DNA of 64,000 nucleotides from positions 1 through 64,000 of the forward strand of contig SUTS01000009.1 of assembly GCA_015152555.1 (NCBI GenBank), read 5' to 3'. The notes below the pieces were generated by a model. It was not told the origin of the DNA, did no database searches, and worked only from the letters and a program-made list of their open reading frames with translations. The DNA comes from Cyanobacteria bacterium SIG26. Lineage in GTDB: Bacteria; Cyanobacteriota; Vampirovibrionia; Gastranaerophilales; Gastranaerophilaceae. Shown here in pieces: positions 36,200 to 45,380 of the stretch. The position numbers were made by a program, and so were the translations under genes. Numbering within the stretch: the first letter of the stretch is position 1; each line of letters starts with the position of its first letter.

Positions 36200-37624
36200 A
36201 TGTCAATAAATTTAAATTTGTCATACATAACAAAACGCAGATCTTCTGAAGTTTTATCTATGTTTAACAGTATAAAAACTTCTGTTAAACAACTTCATGA
36301 AGTTCCTGTAAAAAAGTCAAAGACTAAGGCTTTTATCGAAATAAAAAAACACACCAATTTGGCAGATTTAGATTCTGATATTATATCTATAAAAAATGGA
36401 GACAAAAAATATTCTCTTATATCTGAATCCTTACATCACTTAAGAATTGTTGAAAGAGGTTTAAAATCAAAACATATTGAAAATGATGTGTCAATTAATA
36501 ATGGTAATCTTGCTAGTGTTAATGTATTAAATCCCAAAAATAAAAATTTGGACGATTATTTAAATTCTGTTTTTGAACTTTTTGATAGTACTTTTTTAAA
36601 ATTAAGAAGAAATTTTTCTAATCAAAAATTTGTTAGTTATATTAATTCGTTTCTCACCCCAAATTCGCTTGGTATCCATAATCAAAAACAAGTTGATGAC
36701 ATAATTGCGTTATTTAAATCTGTTGATAAAAAAATCCTTTCTGTTCAAAACCCTCAAACTCGCTCAGGTATAAAAAATGGATATGCAAACATTAAAAAAG
36801 GAATATTAGGTTCAAAGCAATTAGATTTTATTGATGTTAATGGAAAAAGTTATAGCGTGAATATTCTTGTTGATTCGAAAAAGAAATCGAATTTAGTAAT
36901 TGGTGTAACCGAAAATGGCGAAACAAAACATATAATAGTAGAACCCGATGGAAAAGTTTTAAAATCAAAAAAAATAAATAAAAGACACGATACAGGTAAA
37001 GAATCCGTGTATTATATGGGTAATGAAGTTGACTCTCTGTTTATAACAGAATCATTGAGGAGCTTAAAAAGTGAACTTGTTGAATATGATAAATATGTAA
37101 CTAAAAGATTAAATGCGTTAGATGCTTTTAGATATAAATATTCAACAGATAATATTGGCATAATAAAAAATACGGTAATGGATAAAATTATTGATATGCG
37201 AGAAAAACGTAAGCTTATCACGAATGCTATGAAATGGCTAAAAAAAGAACCGCGTCGTAAAGCTAATGAAAAATTAGGAATACAATTAGGTAATGGCAAA
37301 AATAGTGCTATTATTTTAAAAAGGGTTGGTCAGTACAAAGAGACAATTCATTTAAGTTTCCCCACTCTTGATAATACTCCTTGTACTAAAATTTTGATTT
37401 TAAATCGCAATAATGAAGTCGAAAAAACTTATTTAATAAAAGATCAAAATTTGGTAAAATTCGAAGCAAAAGATACATCAAACAGTAAATGGGCAAAAAC
37501 AATATATAATTATCATTCACAAGATGAAGTTGATAATTCATCATTAAATATTTATGCTGATGAAATTCAAACCCGATTAGAAGAAATTTCTCAAATAATA
37601 AGCGTGAAAAATTGGTGGAAATAA
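36200..37624 (+). CDS. Hypothetical protein, 474 aa
   Basis: Not recognised. ATAGGAGA before the ATG supports the start. The protein is basic and Lys/Asn/Ser-rich, with no signal peptide or membrane segment. It shows a helical region around 100-200 and 275-345, separated by beta-rich stretches (SYSVNILVDSKKKSNLVIGVTENGETKHIIVEPDG at about 215-250; a similar TIHLSFPTLDNTPCTKILILNRNNEVEKTYLI at about 383-414). The two beta-rich segments look alike and may be a duplicated domain. Its stop directly abuts the convergent sstT gene. Confidence 0.7.
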   Translation: MSINLNLSYITKRRSSEVLSMFNSIKTSVKQLHEVPVKKSKTKAFIEIKKHTNLADLDSDIISIKNGDKKYSLISESLHHLRIVERGLKSKHIENDVSINNGNLASVNVLNPKNKNLDDYLNSVFELFDSTFLKLRRNFSNQKFVSYINSFLTPNSLGIHNQKQVDDIIALFKSVDKKILSVQNPQTRSGIKNGYANIKKGILGSKQLDFIDVNGKSYSVNILVDSKKKSNLVIGVTENGETKHIIVEPDGKVLKSKKINKRHDTGKESVYYMGNEVDSLFITESLRSLKSELVEYDKYVTKRLNALDAFRYKYSTDNIGIIKNTVMDKIIDMREKRKLITNAMKWLKKEPRRKANEKLGIQLGNGKNSAIILKRVGQYKETIHLSFPTLDNTPCTKILILNRNNEVEKTYLIKDQNLVKFEAKDTSNSKWAKTIYNYHSQDEVDNSSLNIYADEIQTRLEEISQIISVKNWWK

Positions 37625-37625
37625 A

Positions 37626-38861
37626 TTATATTTTAGGAATTTCTTTACCTTGAGCAAGTAATTGTTTATATTCTGAAGTTGCGCTAAATACAACATCACT
37701 GGATGAATTTAACGCTGTCTCCATACTGTCTTGAATTACACCCACAACAAAACCAACACCAACGACTTGAATTGCAATATCATTAGAAATCCCAAATAGA
37801 GAACAAGCCATCGGGATTAATAACAATGAACCACCAGCCACACCGGAAGCGCCACAAGCTCCAAATGTCGCCAAAATACTTAGAAGAAATGCAGTAACAA
37901 GATGAACCTCGATACCTAAAGTCTGAACGGCAGCTAAAGCCATAATTGTTATTGTTACAGCAGCTCCGCTCATATTTATTGTCGCGCCAAGAGGAATTGA
38001 AACACTATAAACTTCTTTGTCTAAGCCCAAGTTTTTACATAATGTCAAATTCACCGGAATATTCGCAGCTGAACTTCTTGTAAAAAACGCGGTAATTCCA
38101 CTTTCTTTTAAACATTTCAAAATTAACGGATAAGGATTCTTTTTTAATACAAAATATACAATTAAAGGATTTGTAATAAGAGCAACAAATAACATACACC
38201 CGACAAGCAAGACTAAAAGTTTTCCATAAGTAGTAAAAATATCAATCCCATTTGTTGAAACAGCACTATATACAAGCCCCATAATACCAAAAGGTGCAAA
38301 ATTAATAATCCAAGATACTACTTGAGATACACCATTAGCAAAATCCTGTAACAAACTTTTTGTACTTTCAGCAGCAATATTTTTTAACGCTAACCCCGAA
38401 ATTATTGACCAAAACAAGATCCCTAAATAATTTCCTTCTGTCAAAGATGATAATGGGTTAATCACTATTTTAACCAACATATTTTGTGTAACTTCATCAA
38501 TACTTTGAGGGACCTGATAACCATTAGTGTTTACATCCAAAAGCAAGTCCTGAGGGAAAATATAACTAAATATTACCGCAGATATCGCCGCCAAAAATGT
38601 CGCAATCAAATACAGCACAACTACCGTTCTAAAACGCCCATCAGACTTTTTATTACCCTGAGCTAAAGAACTTATAACCAAAACAAACACCAAAATTGGT
38701 GCAATAGCTTTTAAAGAACCTACGAACAAGCTCCCGAAAATTTCAATCCAGGAAGAATTAGGCAAAATTACAGCCAAACAAGCACCTATAATAATACCTA
38801 TAAAAATTCTTATTACCAAATTGGTATTATTGTAACTATTGATTATATTCTTAATATCCAT
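37626..38861 (-). CDS. sstT: Serine/threonine:sodium symporter SstT
   Basis: A 411-aa member of the dicarboxylate/amino-acid:cation symporter (DAACS) family. Typical elements are seen: FGSLFVGSLKAIAPILVFVLV near the N-terminus, TRSSAANIPVN (re-entrant loop HP1, with Ser-rich tip), SIPLGATINMSGAA (TM7 Na+ site) and GASGVAGGSLLLIPMA (HP2). ETALNSSSDVVFS near the end matches SstT. It should import serine and threonine with sodium. ATG 38861 is preceded by TATAAT at 9 nt and no ribosome-binding site; a GTG at 38879 is an alternative start. Single-gene unit. Confidence 0.93.
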   Translation of the reverse strand: MDIKNIINSYNNTNLVIRIFIGIIIGACLAVILPNSSWIEIFGSLFVGSLKAIAPILVFVLVISSLAQGNKKSDGRFRTVVVLYLIATFLAAISAVIFSYIFPQDLLLDVNTNGYQVPQSIDEVTQNMLVKIVINPLSSLTEGNYLGILFWSIISGLALKNIAAESTKSLLQDFANGVSQVVSWIINFAPFGIMGLVYSAVSTNGIDIFTTYGKLLVLLVGCMLFVALITNPLIVYFVLKKNPYPLILKCLKESGITAFFTRSSAANIPVNLTLCKNLGLDKEVYSVSIPLGATINMSGAAVTITIMALAAVQTLGIEVHLVTAFLLSILATFGACGASGVAGGSLLLIPMACSLFGISNDIAIQVVGVGFVVGVIQDSMETALNSSSDVVFSATSEYKQLLAQGKEIPKI

Positions 38862-38870
38862 AATGGTTTT

Positions 38871-38876
38871 ATTATA
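38871..38876 (-). promoter_or_regulatory. -10 box of a predicted leaderless promoter (sstT)
   Basis: A perfect TATAAT on the minus strand ends 9 nt before the ATG at 38861; no Shine-Dalgarno. Confidence 0.45.
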
Positions 38877-39070
38877 CACATTTTACCGAATAATGCAATA
38901 GAAAACATCCACAATAATATACAAACACAAGGGTAAAGACCTTATACTTTAAGATAACTCGTATATATATATTAGAAAAAATAATATAAATTCATTAAAA
39001 GGTTGATTTAATTTTCTTTCAAATTTGGAATAATAAAATAGTTATCACCCTAAAAGGAATCAGACGAGCT

Positions 39071-39253
39071 ATGAATTTACACGAGCAATGTTTATTACGT
39101 TATTTAACTTATCCTGATGAGTTATCATATACAACAGAAATTTTAAAACTTAATAATAAAATATTAGAACAAAAATTTATCGTAAAAAACATTCTTGCCA
39201 ATGTTTCTATATTAAACTATACTGAAGGGGTAAATGATATCGCAAGTTACTGA
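39071..39253 (+). CDS. Possible small protein, 60 aa
   Basis: A 60-aa frame with AAGGAA about 13 nt before its ATG, lying 51 nt before the CHASE2-GGDEF gene and divergent from sstT. The product has a helical look (TEILKLNNKILEQKFIVKNIL) and no known motif. The spacing of the ribosome-binding site is a little long, so it may be real or accidental. If real, it may be co-transcribed with the signalling genes behind it. Confidence 0.4.
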   Translation: MNLHEQCLLRYLTYPDELSYTTEILKLNNKILEQKFIVKNILANVSILNYTEGVNDIASY

Positions 39254-39304
39254 TAATTTTGCAGACCATAACCAAAATATATGCAAATTTATTAAAAATT
39301 CACA

Positions 39305-41086
39305 ATGGTTGGACTTATGTTAAAAAAATTTTTGTATACATTATGGATTATAATCTTATCATTATTTGTACTGCTAAGTATAAAAAATGGCAGCTTTTTC
39401 ACATTTATTGAGGATATGGAAAATCGTACATTTGATATTAGACAAACAGCATTGGCTAATGCCGGTATCAAAAAGCATAATCCGAACATAGTAATTGTTG
39501 CAATTGACGATGCAAGCTATGAATACATACTGGACAACTACGGGGAATGGCCATTAAAACGCGACATCTATGCAAAAGTTACCGATTATATTCAACAAAC
39601 AAACCCGCAAAGTATAGCCTTTGATTTGATGTTTGTTAATTCTATCAAAAACGATATCGGAGCAGATAAAGCATTAGTTGATATTTTCAAAAAATATGAT
39701 AACGTATACACATCAATGAATTTAGATGATCAGTCAGAAGAACTAAGAATAGCAGAGAATTTACCGGACAAACTATCAATAAACTTTCAAAACAAATCAA
39801 AACAGATTGACTTAGGATACTTGGAATATACAAATTGCAGAGTTATATTATCCCAAATTATAGATGCAACATCTAATATAGGTATGATAAATGTATTACG
39901 AGGAGATGACGGAGTTTTAAGAAAGATGCCTCTAGCCTTGCAATACAAAGATAAATATTACCCTCAACTAGGTTTAAAGGTAGCATTAAATGCTATGGGG
40001 CTGGATTACAAAAAGAATTTTATTATAGAAAAAAACTCAAAAATGACATTAGGTAATAAAACTATCAGCATTGATACTGATGGAGGTGTTATCCTAAATT
40101 GGTACGGTCCGGCCGGAACATTTGAGAATATACCGTTATATAAGATTATTAAAGCCGCTGAAGGAAAATCAGATGAACACTTCGACTTTAATAACAAAAT
40201 CATATACTTTGGAGCAACAGCAGCAAGTTTATTTGATATAAAAACAGTACCGGTAGATAAAGTATATCCGGGTGTTGAAGTTCAGGCAACTTATGTGAAC
40301 AACTTACTGGACGGTAACCTAATCCACAAGACAAGCCCTTTTTCCAATATTATAATAGGTCTAATCTTAGCTTTGACAACAATCCTATGTGTTGTTAGAA
40401 TCCCATCAATGCCTGTTGCATTAGGTCTATCTGTGACAATTTATGCCGGATACATAATGCTAACATATTATACAATGAAATTTTTTAACACATGGATAGA
40501 AATTGTTTCACCGCTAATGATGGCACTTGTAGCATTTATCTTTACGGTAATTATAAAATACCTGATAAAATCTCGTGACTTTGATCAACAATACAAACTT
40601 GCAACAACCGACGGATTAACTGAATTATATAACCATAGATACTTCCAAGAACAATTAAAACTACAAACTTCATACTCAAAACGCTACAACCAGCCATTAT
40701 CATTAATAATAATCGACATTGACTATTTTAAAAAATTTAATGATACATACGGACACCAATCCGGAGATGCTGTATTAAAACAAGTTGCATCAGAATTAAA
40801 GAAAAATGTCCGCGCTGCTGACATAGTATGTAGATATGGTGGAGAAGAAATGAGCATCATACTACCAAACACTGGCTACGAAGAAGCTGTGAATATCGCA
40901 AATAAATTATGCACTATTATCGCATCTAAAAAATGTAAATTAAGTAATAATAGAGAAAGTAATGTAACAATCAGTTTGGGAGTTTCAGGATTTGGCGCTG
41001 ACGGACAAACTCCAAAAGAGCTTATAGAATCCGCGGATAAAAGATTGTATAATGCAAAAGAAAACGGTAGAAATAGAGTGAATTAA
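39305..41086 (+). CDS. Membrane CHASE2-GGDEF diguanylate cyclase
   Basis: A 593-aa receptor. An N-terminal transmembrane segment (about 8-26) precedes an extracytoplasmic CHASE2 domain (FDIRQ..., VIVAIDDASYEYI, GEWPLKRD..., IAFDLMF), then three transmembrane segments (about 345-425) and a C-terminal GGDEF domain. The active-site loop reads GGEEM (512-516) where GGDEF/GGEEF is usual, and an I-site R-A-A-D lies at 503-506. Synthesis of c-di-GMP under control of an external signal is inferred; the Met variant probably leaves catalysis possible. The gene is 6 nt upstream of the NTPase-TPR gene and probably in one operon with rsmG. The start may be the ATG at 39305 or 39317. Confidence 0.9.
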   Translation: MVGLMLKKFLYTLWIIILSLFVLLSIKNGSFFTFIEDMENRTFDIRQTALANAGIKKHNPNIVIVAIDDASYEYILDNYGEWPLKRDIYAKVTDYIQQTNPQSIAFDLMFVNSIKNDIGADKALVDIFKKYDNVYTSMNLDDQSEELRIAENLPDKLSINFQNKSKQIDLGYLEYTNCRVILSQIIDATSNIGMINVLRGDDGVLRKMPLALQYKDKYYPQLGLKVALNAMGLDYKKNFIIEKNSKMTLGNKTISIDTDGGVILNWYGPAGTFENIPLYKIIKAAEGKSDEHFDFNNKIIYFGATAASLFDIKTVPVDKVYPGVEVQATYVNNLLDGNLIHKTSPFSNIIIGLILALTTILCVVRIPSMPVALGLSVTIYAGYIMLTYYTMKFFNTWIEIVSPLMMALVAFIFTVIIKYLIKSRDFDQQYKLATTDGLTELYNHRYFQEQLKLQTSYSKRYNQPLSLIIIDIDYFKKFNDTYGHQSGDAVLKQVASELKKNVRAADIVCRYGGEEMSIILPNTGYEEAVNIANKLCTIIASKKCKLSNNRESNVTISLGVSGFGADGQTPKELIESADKRLYNAKENGRNRVN

Positions 41087-41092
41087 AAGAAT

Positions 41093-43507
41093 ATGAGATT
41101 TGATTTTATTGAAAAACCCATTAACTTGAGAGAAATTCCTAAAGAATTTCCGGTTGAAATGTGTTTACTTGAAAATAACGAGTCTCAAATCATCCAAATT
41201 TGTGAATTTTTACAAGGAGAAAAAGATTTACTATTAGTAAATGGGTTTAAAGGTAGCGGGAAAACCCAAATTATCAACTTTACTACCACATATAATTTTA
41301 ATCCGGCAGCCCTACAATTACGCTACACCTGTTTAGAAACAACAATATTAGATGATATGTTACTTAGTTTCTTTGACTCTTTTAGAAACTACACACTATC
41401 AGGACAAATTTCTCAACCCAAAATTAAAGTTGAAAACTTTACTCAAAAAATCAACTCCTATTTTAATACGATAAACAGGCCCATATTAATTATTCTTGAT
41501 TCTTTTGATGCTATTGTAAAAGAAAACAAGCAAGATATAATCAATTTTATAAAACACTTAATCAACTACCCAAATATAAAAGTTATTATTATTTCAAAAA
41601 AACTTTTAGCCGATGATTTTAACGATATTGAATATGAGCAAGTAACAACCTTAGCTTTAAACGAAAAATTATTTGAAAAATACCTAAGAGAAAACGGTAT
41701 AAAACAAATCGGGGTTTTATCAAATGAATTGTATAAACAAACAAAGGGGTATTATAACTATATACAATTGTCTGTAAATATTATGACTTTACAACAAATT
41801 TCACTTGCAAAATTTTTAGAAATGTTTTCAAAAAGTTATGTACCGTTTCCTGAATTCATTTTACGAGAAGCCGTCGCATTAATTGATCCTGTTAGCGCAC
41901 ATCTATTCAGACTTTTAGTAATAATGAGAATCCCGATTCACATAAATTTATTAAACTCTCTTCATCTTTTTGACGAAATGAAAGTATTATTTTTCATCCA
42001 AAATTCAATCCTATCAGTTGATGGGGAATGTTTATATTTAAAAGATTATATTAGAGATATTATAGATAACCAAATCCCGGATAATGTTAGAATAAAACTA
42101 CACAGTGCATGTATTGATTTATATAATACTCAATTACCGCTAAAGCCACTCGATAGGGATTTAAAACTTTCTCGACAAACAATGAGAAATGAAATTGAAT
42201 ATCATAATATGTTCCTTCCTAAAAAGCCGATATTACCGACACAATCGACAATCCAAATCCCAACGGATGTATCTGCAAATGCGATTTTGGAACCGGAAAC
42301 AAAATCGGAACAAAATAATGATATTAAAATCGAAGAAACCAAAGAAGAAAAACTTGAAAAAATAAGCTTTATTATAGAAGATGAAGCAGTTTTAGACGGA
42401 ATTGCCGACACTATAAAAGATTTTGTAATTACAACTGTTGAAGATGCAAAACTTGAACAAGAAAGCAATTCAATGACATTGATAGAAATATTGAATTCGG
42501 CAAAACAAGCAGAAAGTCAATATAATTACAAACACGCAATTATGCTTTACCAAAGCGCACTTACAAAAACAGACGATGAAGAGTTTTACACATTCCTACC
42601 TTCAATTTATGTTAAACTTGCAAAAGCTTATCAAAACTCATCTGATTTATATGAAGCATTAGAATACTACAATCAGGCACTCGATTTTTATTATAACGCA
42701 TCAAATTTAGAAAAAGTTTACGAAATAAAACTGGAAATTTCTAATGTATATTATGCAATGTACAAACACGAAAACGCAAAATTTATATTATCAGAGCTTG
42801 AAAAAGTACAAAATATGCCAAATGAATTAGCAATAAAAATCAATTTAGCTTGCGCAAAATTAATTGACAACTCTGATAAAGAATTTAACTACTACCAAAA
42901 ATCAATAGAATTAATTGAAACAGGAACCGACAAATCTATAGTTGCTGAACTTTATTATAAATATGCCTCAGCCTGTGATGAACGTGATGATGTGCGTACT
43001 GCTGCCGAATTTTATAAAAAATGTATTGAACTGGACCAAAATCCTAATAACAATACATATTTATCAATGTCACTTGCAAACCTCGCAGAATTATATGACT
43101 CAGTGGGACAAACAAAATTTGCTATAAAATACTATAACGAGAGTATTAAAGTTGACACAATTATTAAAAACTATAACGGCTTATATAATTCAGCGATCCA
43201 TTTATCTGAAATTTATTCCACAACAGAGACAGAAAAAGCTCTAGAATACATGAATAAAGCTTATGAATACGCCAAAATCATAAATGAACCATTTTATATA
43301 GTCGGTGCAACCTTAGAATTAGGAGATTTTTATTTCGTCCGTAAGGATTACGAAAACGCATATAAACATTTCATAAAAGCATATAATCTTGCCAAAACAT
43401 CATTTACAAAAGATAATATAAACAAAATCATTTTACGTATTGAAGATTTACAAAATCAACTTCCGGAAATAGCATTTAATAATTTAGAGGAAAAATATGG
43501 TAAATAA
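41093..43507 (+). CDS. P-loop NTPase with C-terminal TPR repeats (STAND-like)
   Basis: An 804-aa cytoplasmic protein. A P-loop ATPase domain (about 25-260) has Walker A GFKGSGKT (51-58) and Walker B ILIILDSFD (131-139), followed by a winged-helix-like region (about 260-350). A charged Glu/Lys linker (about 385-465) leads to about seven tetratricopeptide repeats (about 475-790), e.g. YKHAIMLYQSALTK, YEALEYYNQALDF, AEFYKKCIEL, AIKYYNESIKV and YEDNAYKHFIKAYNL-type units. This NTPase-then-repeat order is that of STAND signalling ATPases. It probably senses or assembles partners together with the cyclase encoded just upstream. Its end overlaps rsmG by 11 bp. Confidence 0.8.
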   Translation: MRFDFIEKPINLREIPKEFPVEMCLLENNESQIIQICEFLQGEKDLLLVNGFKGSGKTQIINFTTTYNFNPAALQLRYTCLETTILDDMLLSFFDSFRNYTLSGQISQPKIKVENFTQKINSYFNTINRPILIILDSFDAIVKENKQDIINFIKHLINYPNIKVIIISKKLLADDFNDIEYEQVTTLALNEKLFEKYLRENGIKQIGVLSNELYKQTKGYYNYIQLSVNIMTLQQISLAKFLEMFSKSYVPFPEFILREAVALIDPVSAHLFRLLVIMRIPIHINLLNSLHLFDEMKVLFFIQNSILSVDGECLYLKDYIRDIIDNQIPDNVRIKLHSACIDLYNTQLPLKPLDRDLKLSRQTMRNEIEYHNMFLPKKPILPTQSTIQIPTDVSANAILEPETKSEQNNDIKIEETKEEKLEKISFIIEDEAVLDGIADTIKDFVITTVEDAKLEQESNSMTLIEILNSAKQAESQYNYKHAIMLYQSALTKTDDEEFYTFLPSIYVKLAKAYQNSSDLYEALEYYNQALDFYYNASNLEKVYEIKLEISNVYYAMYKHENAKFILSELEKVQNMPNELAIKINLACAKLIDNSDKEFNYYQKSIELIETGTDKSIVAELYYKYASACDERDDVRTAAEFYKKCIELDQNPNNNTYLSMSLANLAELYDSVGQTKFAIKYYNESIKVDTIIKNYNGLYNSAIHLSEIYSTTETEKALEYMNKAYEYAKIINEPFYIVGATLELGDFYFVRKDYENAYKHFIKAYNLAKTSFTKDNINKIILRIEDLQNQLPEIAFNNLEEKYGK

Positions 43508-44087
43508 AGATTTTTACAATGATTATATGAAAGTATTTTTAGAAGAAAATTCTAAAGTTAATTTAATATCCAAAAATGACGAGAAATTTTTATGGGAAAA
43601 ACACGTGTTTGACTCACTAGGAATAAAGCATTTTTTCGATAAATACAAAACCGGCAAAACTCTTCTTGATATAGGAACCGGAGGAGGTTTTCCATCTGTC
43701 CCGATAGCTTTAACTTATAAAGATATTCAAGTAACTGCACTGGATAGTATCGGAAAAAAAATACGTGCAATCCAAAACATCAAAGATAAATTAAATATTG
43801 AAAACCTCAACCCTATATGCTCACGAGTGGAAAATATCGATGGGAAATATGATATAATTACATCACGTGCAGTTTCATCTTTGAAAAACATTTGTGAATA
43901 CGCACTGCCAAAACTAAAAAAAGACGGTTATTTTGTAGCTTATAAATCGAGAAAAACCCCTGAAGAAATCGAAGACTCAACAATAGTATTAAAAAAATAC
44001 AACGCTAGAATTATTGATATTATTGAATATGAGCTCCCTCTAGAAGAAAATCACACAAGAAATTTAATTATAATTACAAAAAAATAA
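43497..44087 (+). CDS. rsmG: 16S rRNA (guanine527-N7)-methyltransferase RsmG
   Basis: A 196-aa Rossmann methyltransferase. LLDIGTGGGFPSVPIAL (about 57-73) is the SAM-binding motif with the G-G-F-P signature of RsmG (GidB), with NLISKNDE upstream and ITSRAVSSL (about 122-130) further on. It methylates G527 of 16S rRNA; loss gives low-level streptomycin resistance in other bacteria. GAGG lies 6 nt before the ATG, inside the end of the NTPase gene, so translation is coupled. Confidence 0.95.
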   Translation: MVNKDFYNDYMKVFLEENSKVNLISKNDEKFLWEKHVFDSLGIKHFFDKYKTGKTLLDIGTGGGFPSVPIALTYKDIQVTALDSIGKKIRAIQNIKDKLNIENLNPICSRVENIDGKYDIITSRAVSSLKNICEYALPKLKKDGYFVAYKSRKTPEEIEDSTIVLKKYNARIIDIIEYELPLEENHTRNLIIITKK

Positions 44088-44157
44088 TAAAATATACCCT
44101 CATTGAATTTTTATTTTTTTCTTTATAAAATTATACAAAAGGGGTATATGTTTTATC

Positions 44158-44574
44158 ATGACAATAATTAATGATTCTTTCACGATTCATACAAAGGGAA
44201 ACACAGACATAATTGATATTACGCCGCAAATTCGCAATGTCGTATATAATCACGAATTACAAAATGCGGTTGTATTTGTCTATGCAAAAGGAAGTACGGT
44301 ATCAATTACAAACATAGAATTTGAACCCGGCCTATTAGTTGATTTACCGGAAGCTTTAGAAAAAATCGCACCGGTCAATGCAGATTATCACCACGATGAA
44401 ATGTGGCACGATGGCAATGGCTATGCGCACGTAAGGGCAGCCATCGTAGGAAATTCGACTCACATTCCATTAATTGATGGGGTTTTACAAATGGGTCAGT
44501 GGCAACAAGTAATATTAGTAGATTTTGATAATAAAGCAAGAGCTCGACAAGTTAATGTTCAAATTATGTATTAG
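44158..44574 (+). CDS. yjbQ: YjbQ-family protein (UPF0047, secondary thiamine-phosphate synthase-like)
   Basis: A 138-aa single-domain protein with the family signature: DYHHDEMWHDGNGYAHVRAAIVG (about 78-100), then IPLIDGVLQMGQWQQVILVDFD. The conserved His residues of the first segment and the D-G-x-L-x-x-G-x-W-Q-Q motif are complete. Some members show weak thiamine-phosphate synthase activity; the true role is not settled. Its stop overlaps the convergent DUF2400 gene by 11 bp. Confidence 0.92.
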   Translation: MTIINDSFTIHTKGNTDIIDITPQIRNVVYNHELQNAVVFVYAKGSTVSITNIEFEPGLLVDLPEALEKIAPVNADYHHDEMWHDGNGYAHVRAAIVGNSTHIPLIDGVLQMGQWQQVILVDFDNKARARQVNVQIMY

Positions 44575-45313
44575 ATTTTGAGTTGAGTCCATAGCCAAAC
44601 AAAGCAAAGTCATATTTTACAGGGTCCTGCGGACAATATTTTTTTAGATTTTCCGTTAACTCAATGACAGCTTTAAAGTCATTTGCTTTACGCGTTAAAA
44701 GGCCCATTTGTCGAGAAATTCTGGCAACATGTACATCTAATGGAATGTACAATTCTGAAGGTTTCATAAACTCCCAAATTCCAATATCAACATCACTTTT
44801 TCTCACCATCCATCGCAAATACATACACATACGTTTCATTGCTCCACCATTTTTAGGGTTTGGTATCATGTGATAAAACCCTTGTCCTACACAATTTTCA
44901 TTTACTCGGGAGTAAAAATAATCAACCGGAACATTGAATAATTCTCCTTGATTATAACCGTGTTCAAATAATTCACTTAAACCTTCTGATGTATTGTATA
45001 GTTCTTTTAAGATATTAAAAATTTCAACAAAATCATTCGGTTTTCCAAAACGATAATTAAAATCTCCAATAATTTCGGGCTCAAAATTTTGAACAAAATT
45101 CAGCGGTTCATTTTGCGCAATTACAAATAAATTATCTAACTTTTTAATAAATTGCTTACGACTACCATAAGCCAACAGCGAAGCGATAAACCCGGCAATT
45201 TCAATATCTTTTTTACCTTTGAATTTATGAACAAATTGGACCGGATCATCATTAATGAAATCAGGAGTTTCATACTTTTCAACCAATATATCAAGTTCAG
45301 TTTTTGTAATCAT
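44564..45313 (-). CDS. TIGR02757/DUF2400 family protein
   Basis: A 249-aa protein with the signature of the TIGR02757 family: AGFIASLLAYGSRKQFIKKLD (about 39-59), NGGAMKRMCMYLRWMVRKSDVDIGIW (about 153-178), IPLDVHVARISRQMGL (about 188-203) and CPQDPVKYDFALFGYG at the C-terminus. These segments look like an HhH-GPD-type (DNA glycosylase-like) fold, but no activity has been established to my knowledge. Start is ATG 45313; TAAAAT ends 6 nt upstream and no ribosome-binding site is seen. Confidence 0.87.
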   Translation of the reverse strand: MITKTELDILVEKYETPDFINDDPVQFVHKFKGKKDIEIAGFIASLLAYGSRKQFIKKLDNLFVIAQNEPLNFVQNFEPEIIGDFNYRFGKPNDFVEIFNILKELYNTSEGLSELFEHGYNQGELFNVPVDYFYSRVNENCVGQGFYHMIPNPKNGGAMKRMCMYLRWMVRKSDVDIGIWEFMKPSELYIPLDVHVARISRQMGLLTRKANDFKAVIELTENLKKYCPQDPVKYDFALFGYGLNSKSNT

Positions 45314-45319
45314 ATTCAC

Positions 45320-45325
45320 ATTTTA
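45320..45325 (-). promoter_or_regulatory. -10 box of a predicted leaderless promoter (DUF2400)
   Basis: TAAAAT on the minus strand ends 6 nt before the ATG at 45313; no Shine-Dalgarno. Confidence 0.5.
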
Positions 45326-45365
45326 CACAAGTATATGAAAGTTTGCAAAGATGTATTCTTTTTAG

Positions 45366-45371
45366 TAAAAT
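45366..45371 (+). promoter_or_regulatory. -10 box of a predicted leaderless promoter (rsgA)
   Basis: TAAAAT ends 9 nt before the ATG at 45381. No Shine-Dalgarno precedes the start. It lies about 40 nt from the divergent DUF2400 promoter. Confidence 0.4.
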
Positions 45372-45380
45372 TAATACGTT

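Noticed and set aside
39305-41086. CHASE2 protein as an adenylate cyclase
   Set aside because: CHASE2 often joins adenylate cyclase domains in Cyanobacteria, but the C-terminal domain here has the NDxYGH and GGEEM motifs of a diguanylate cyclase.
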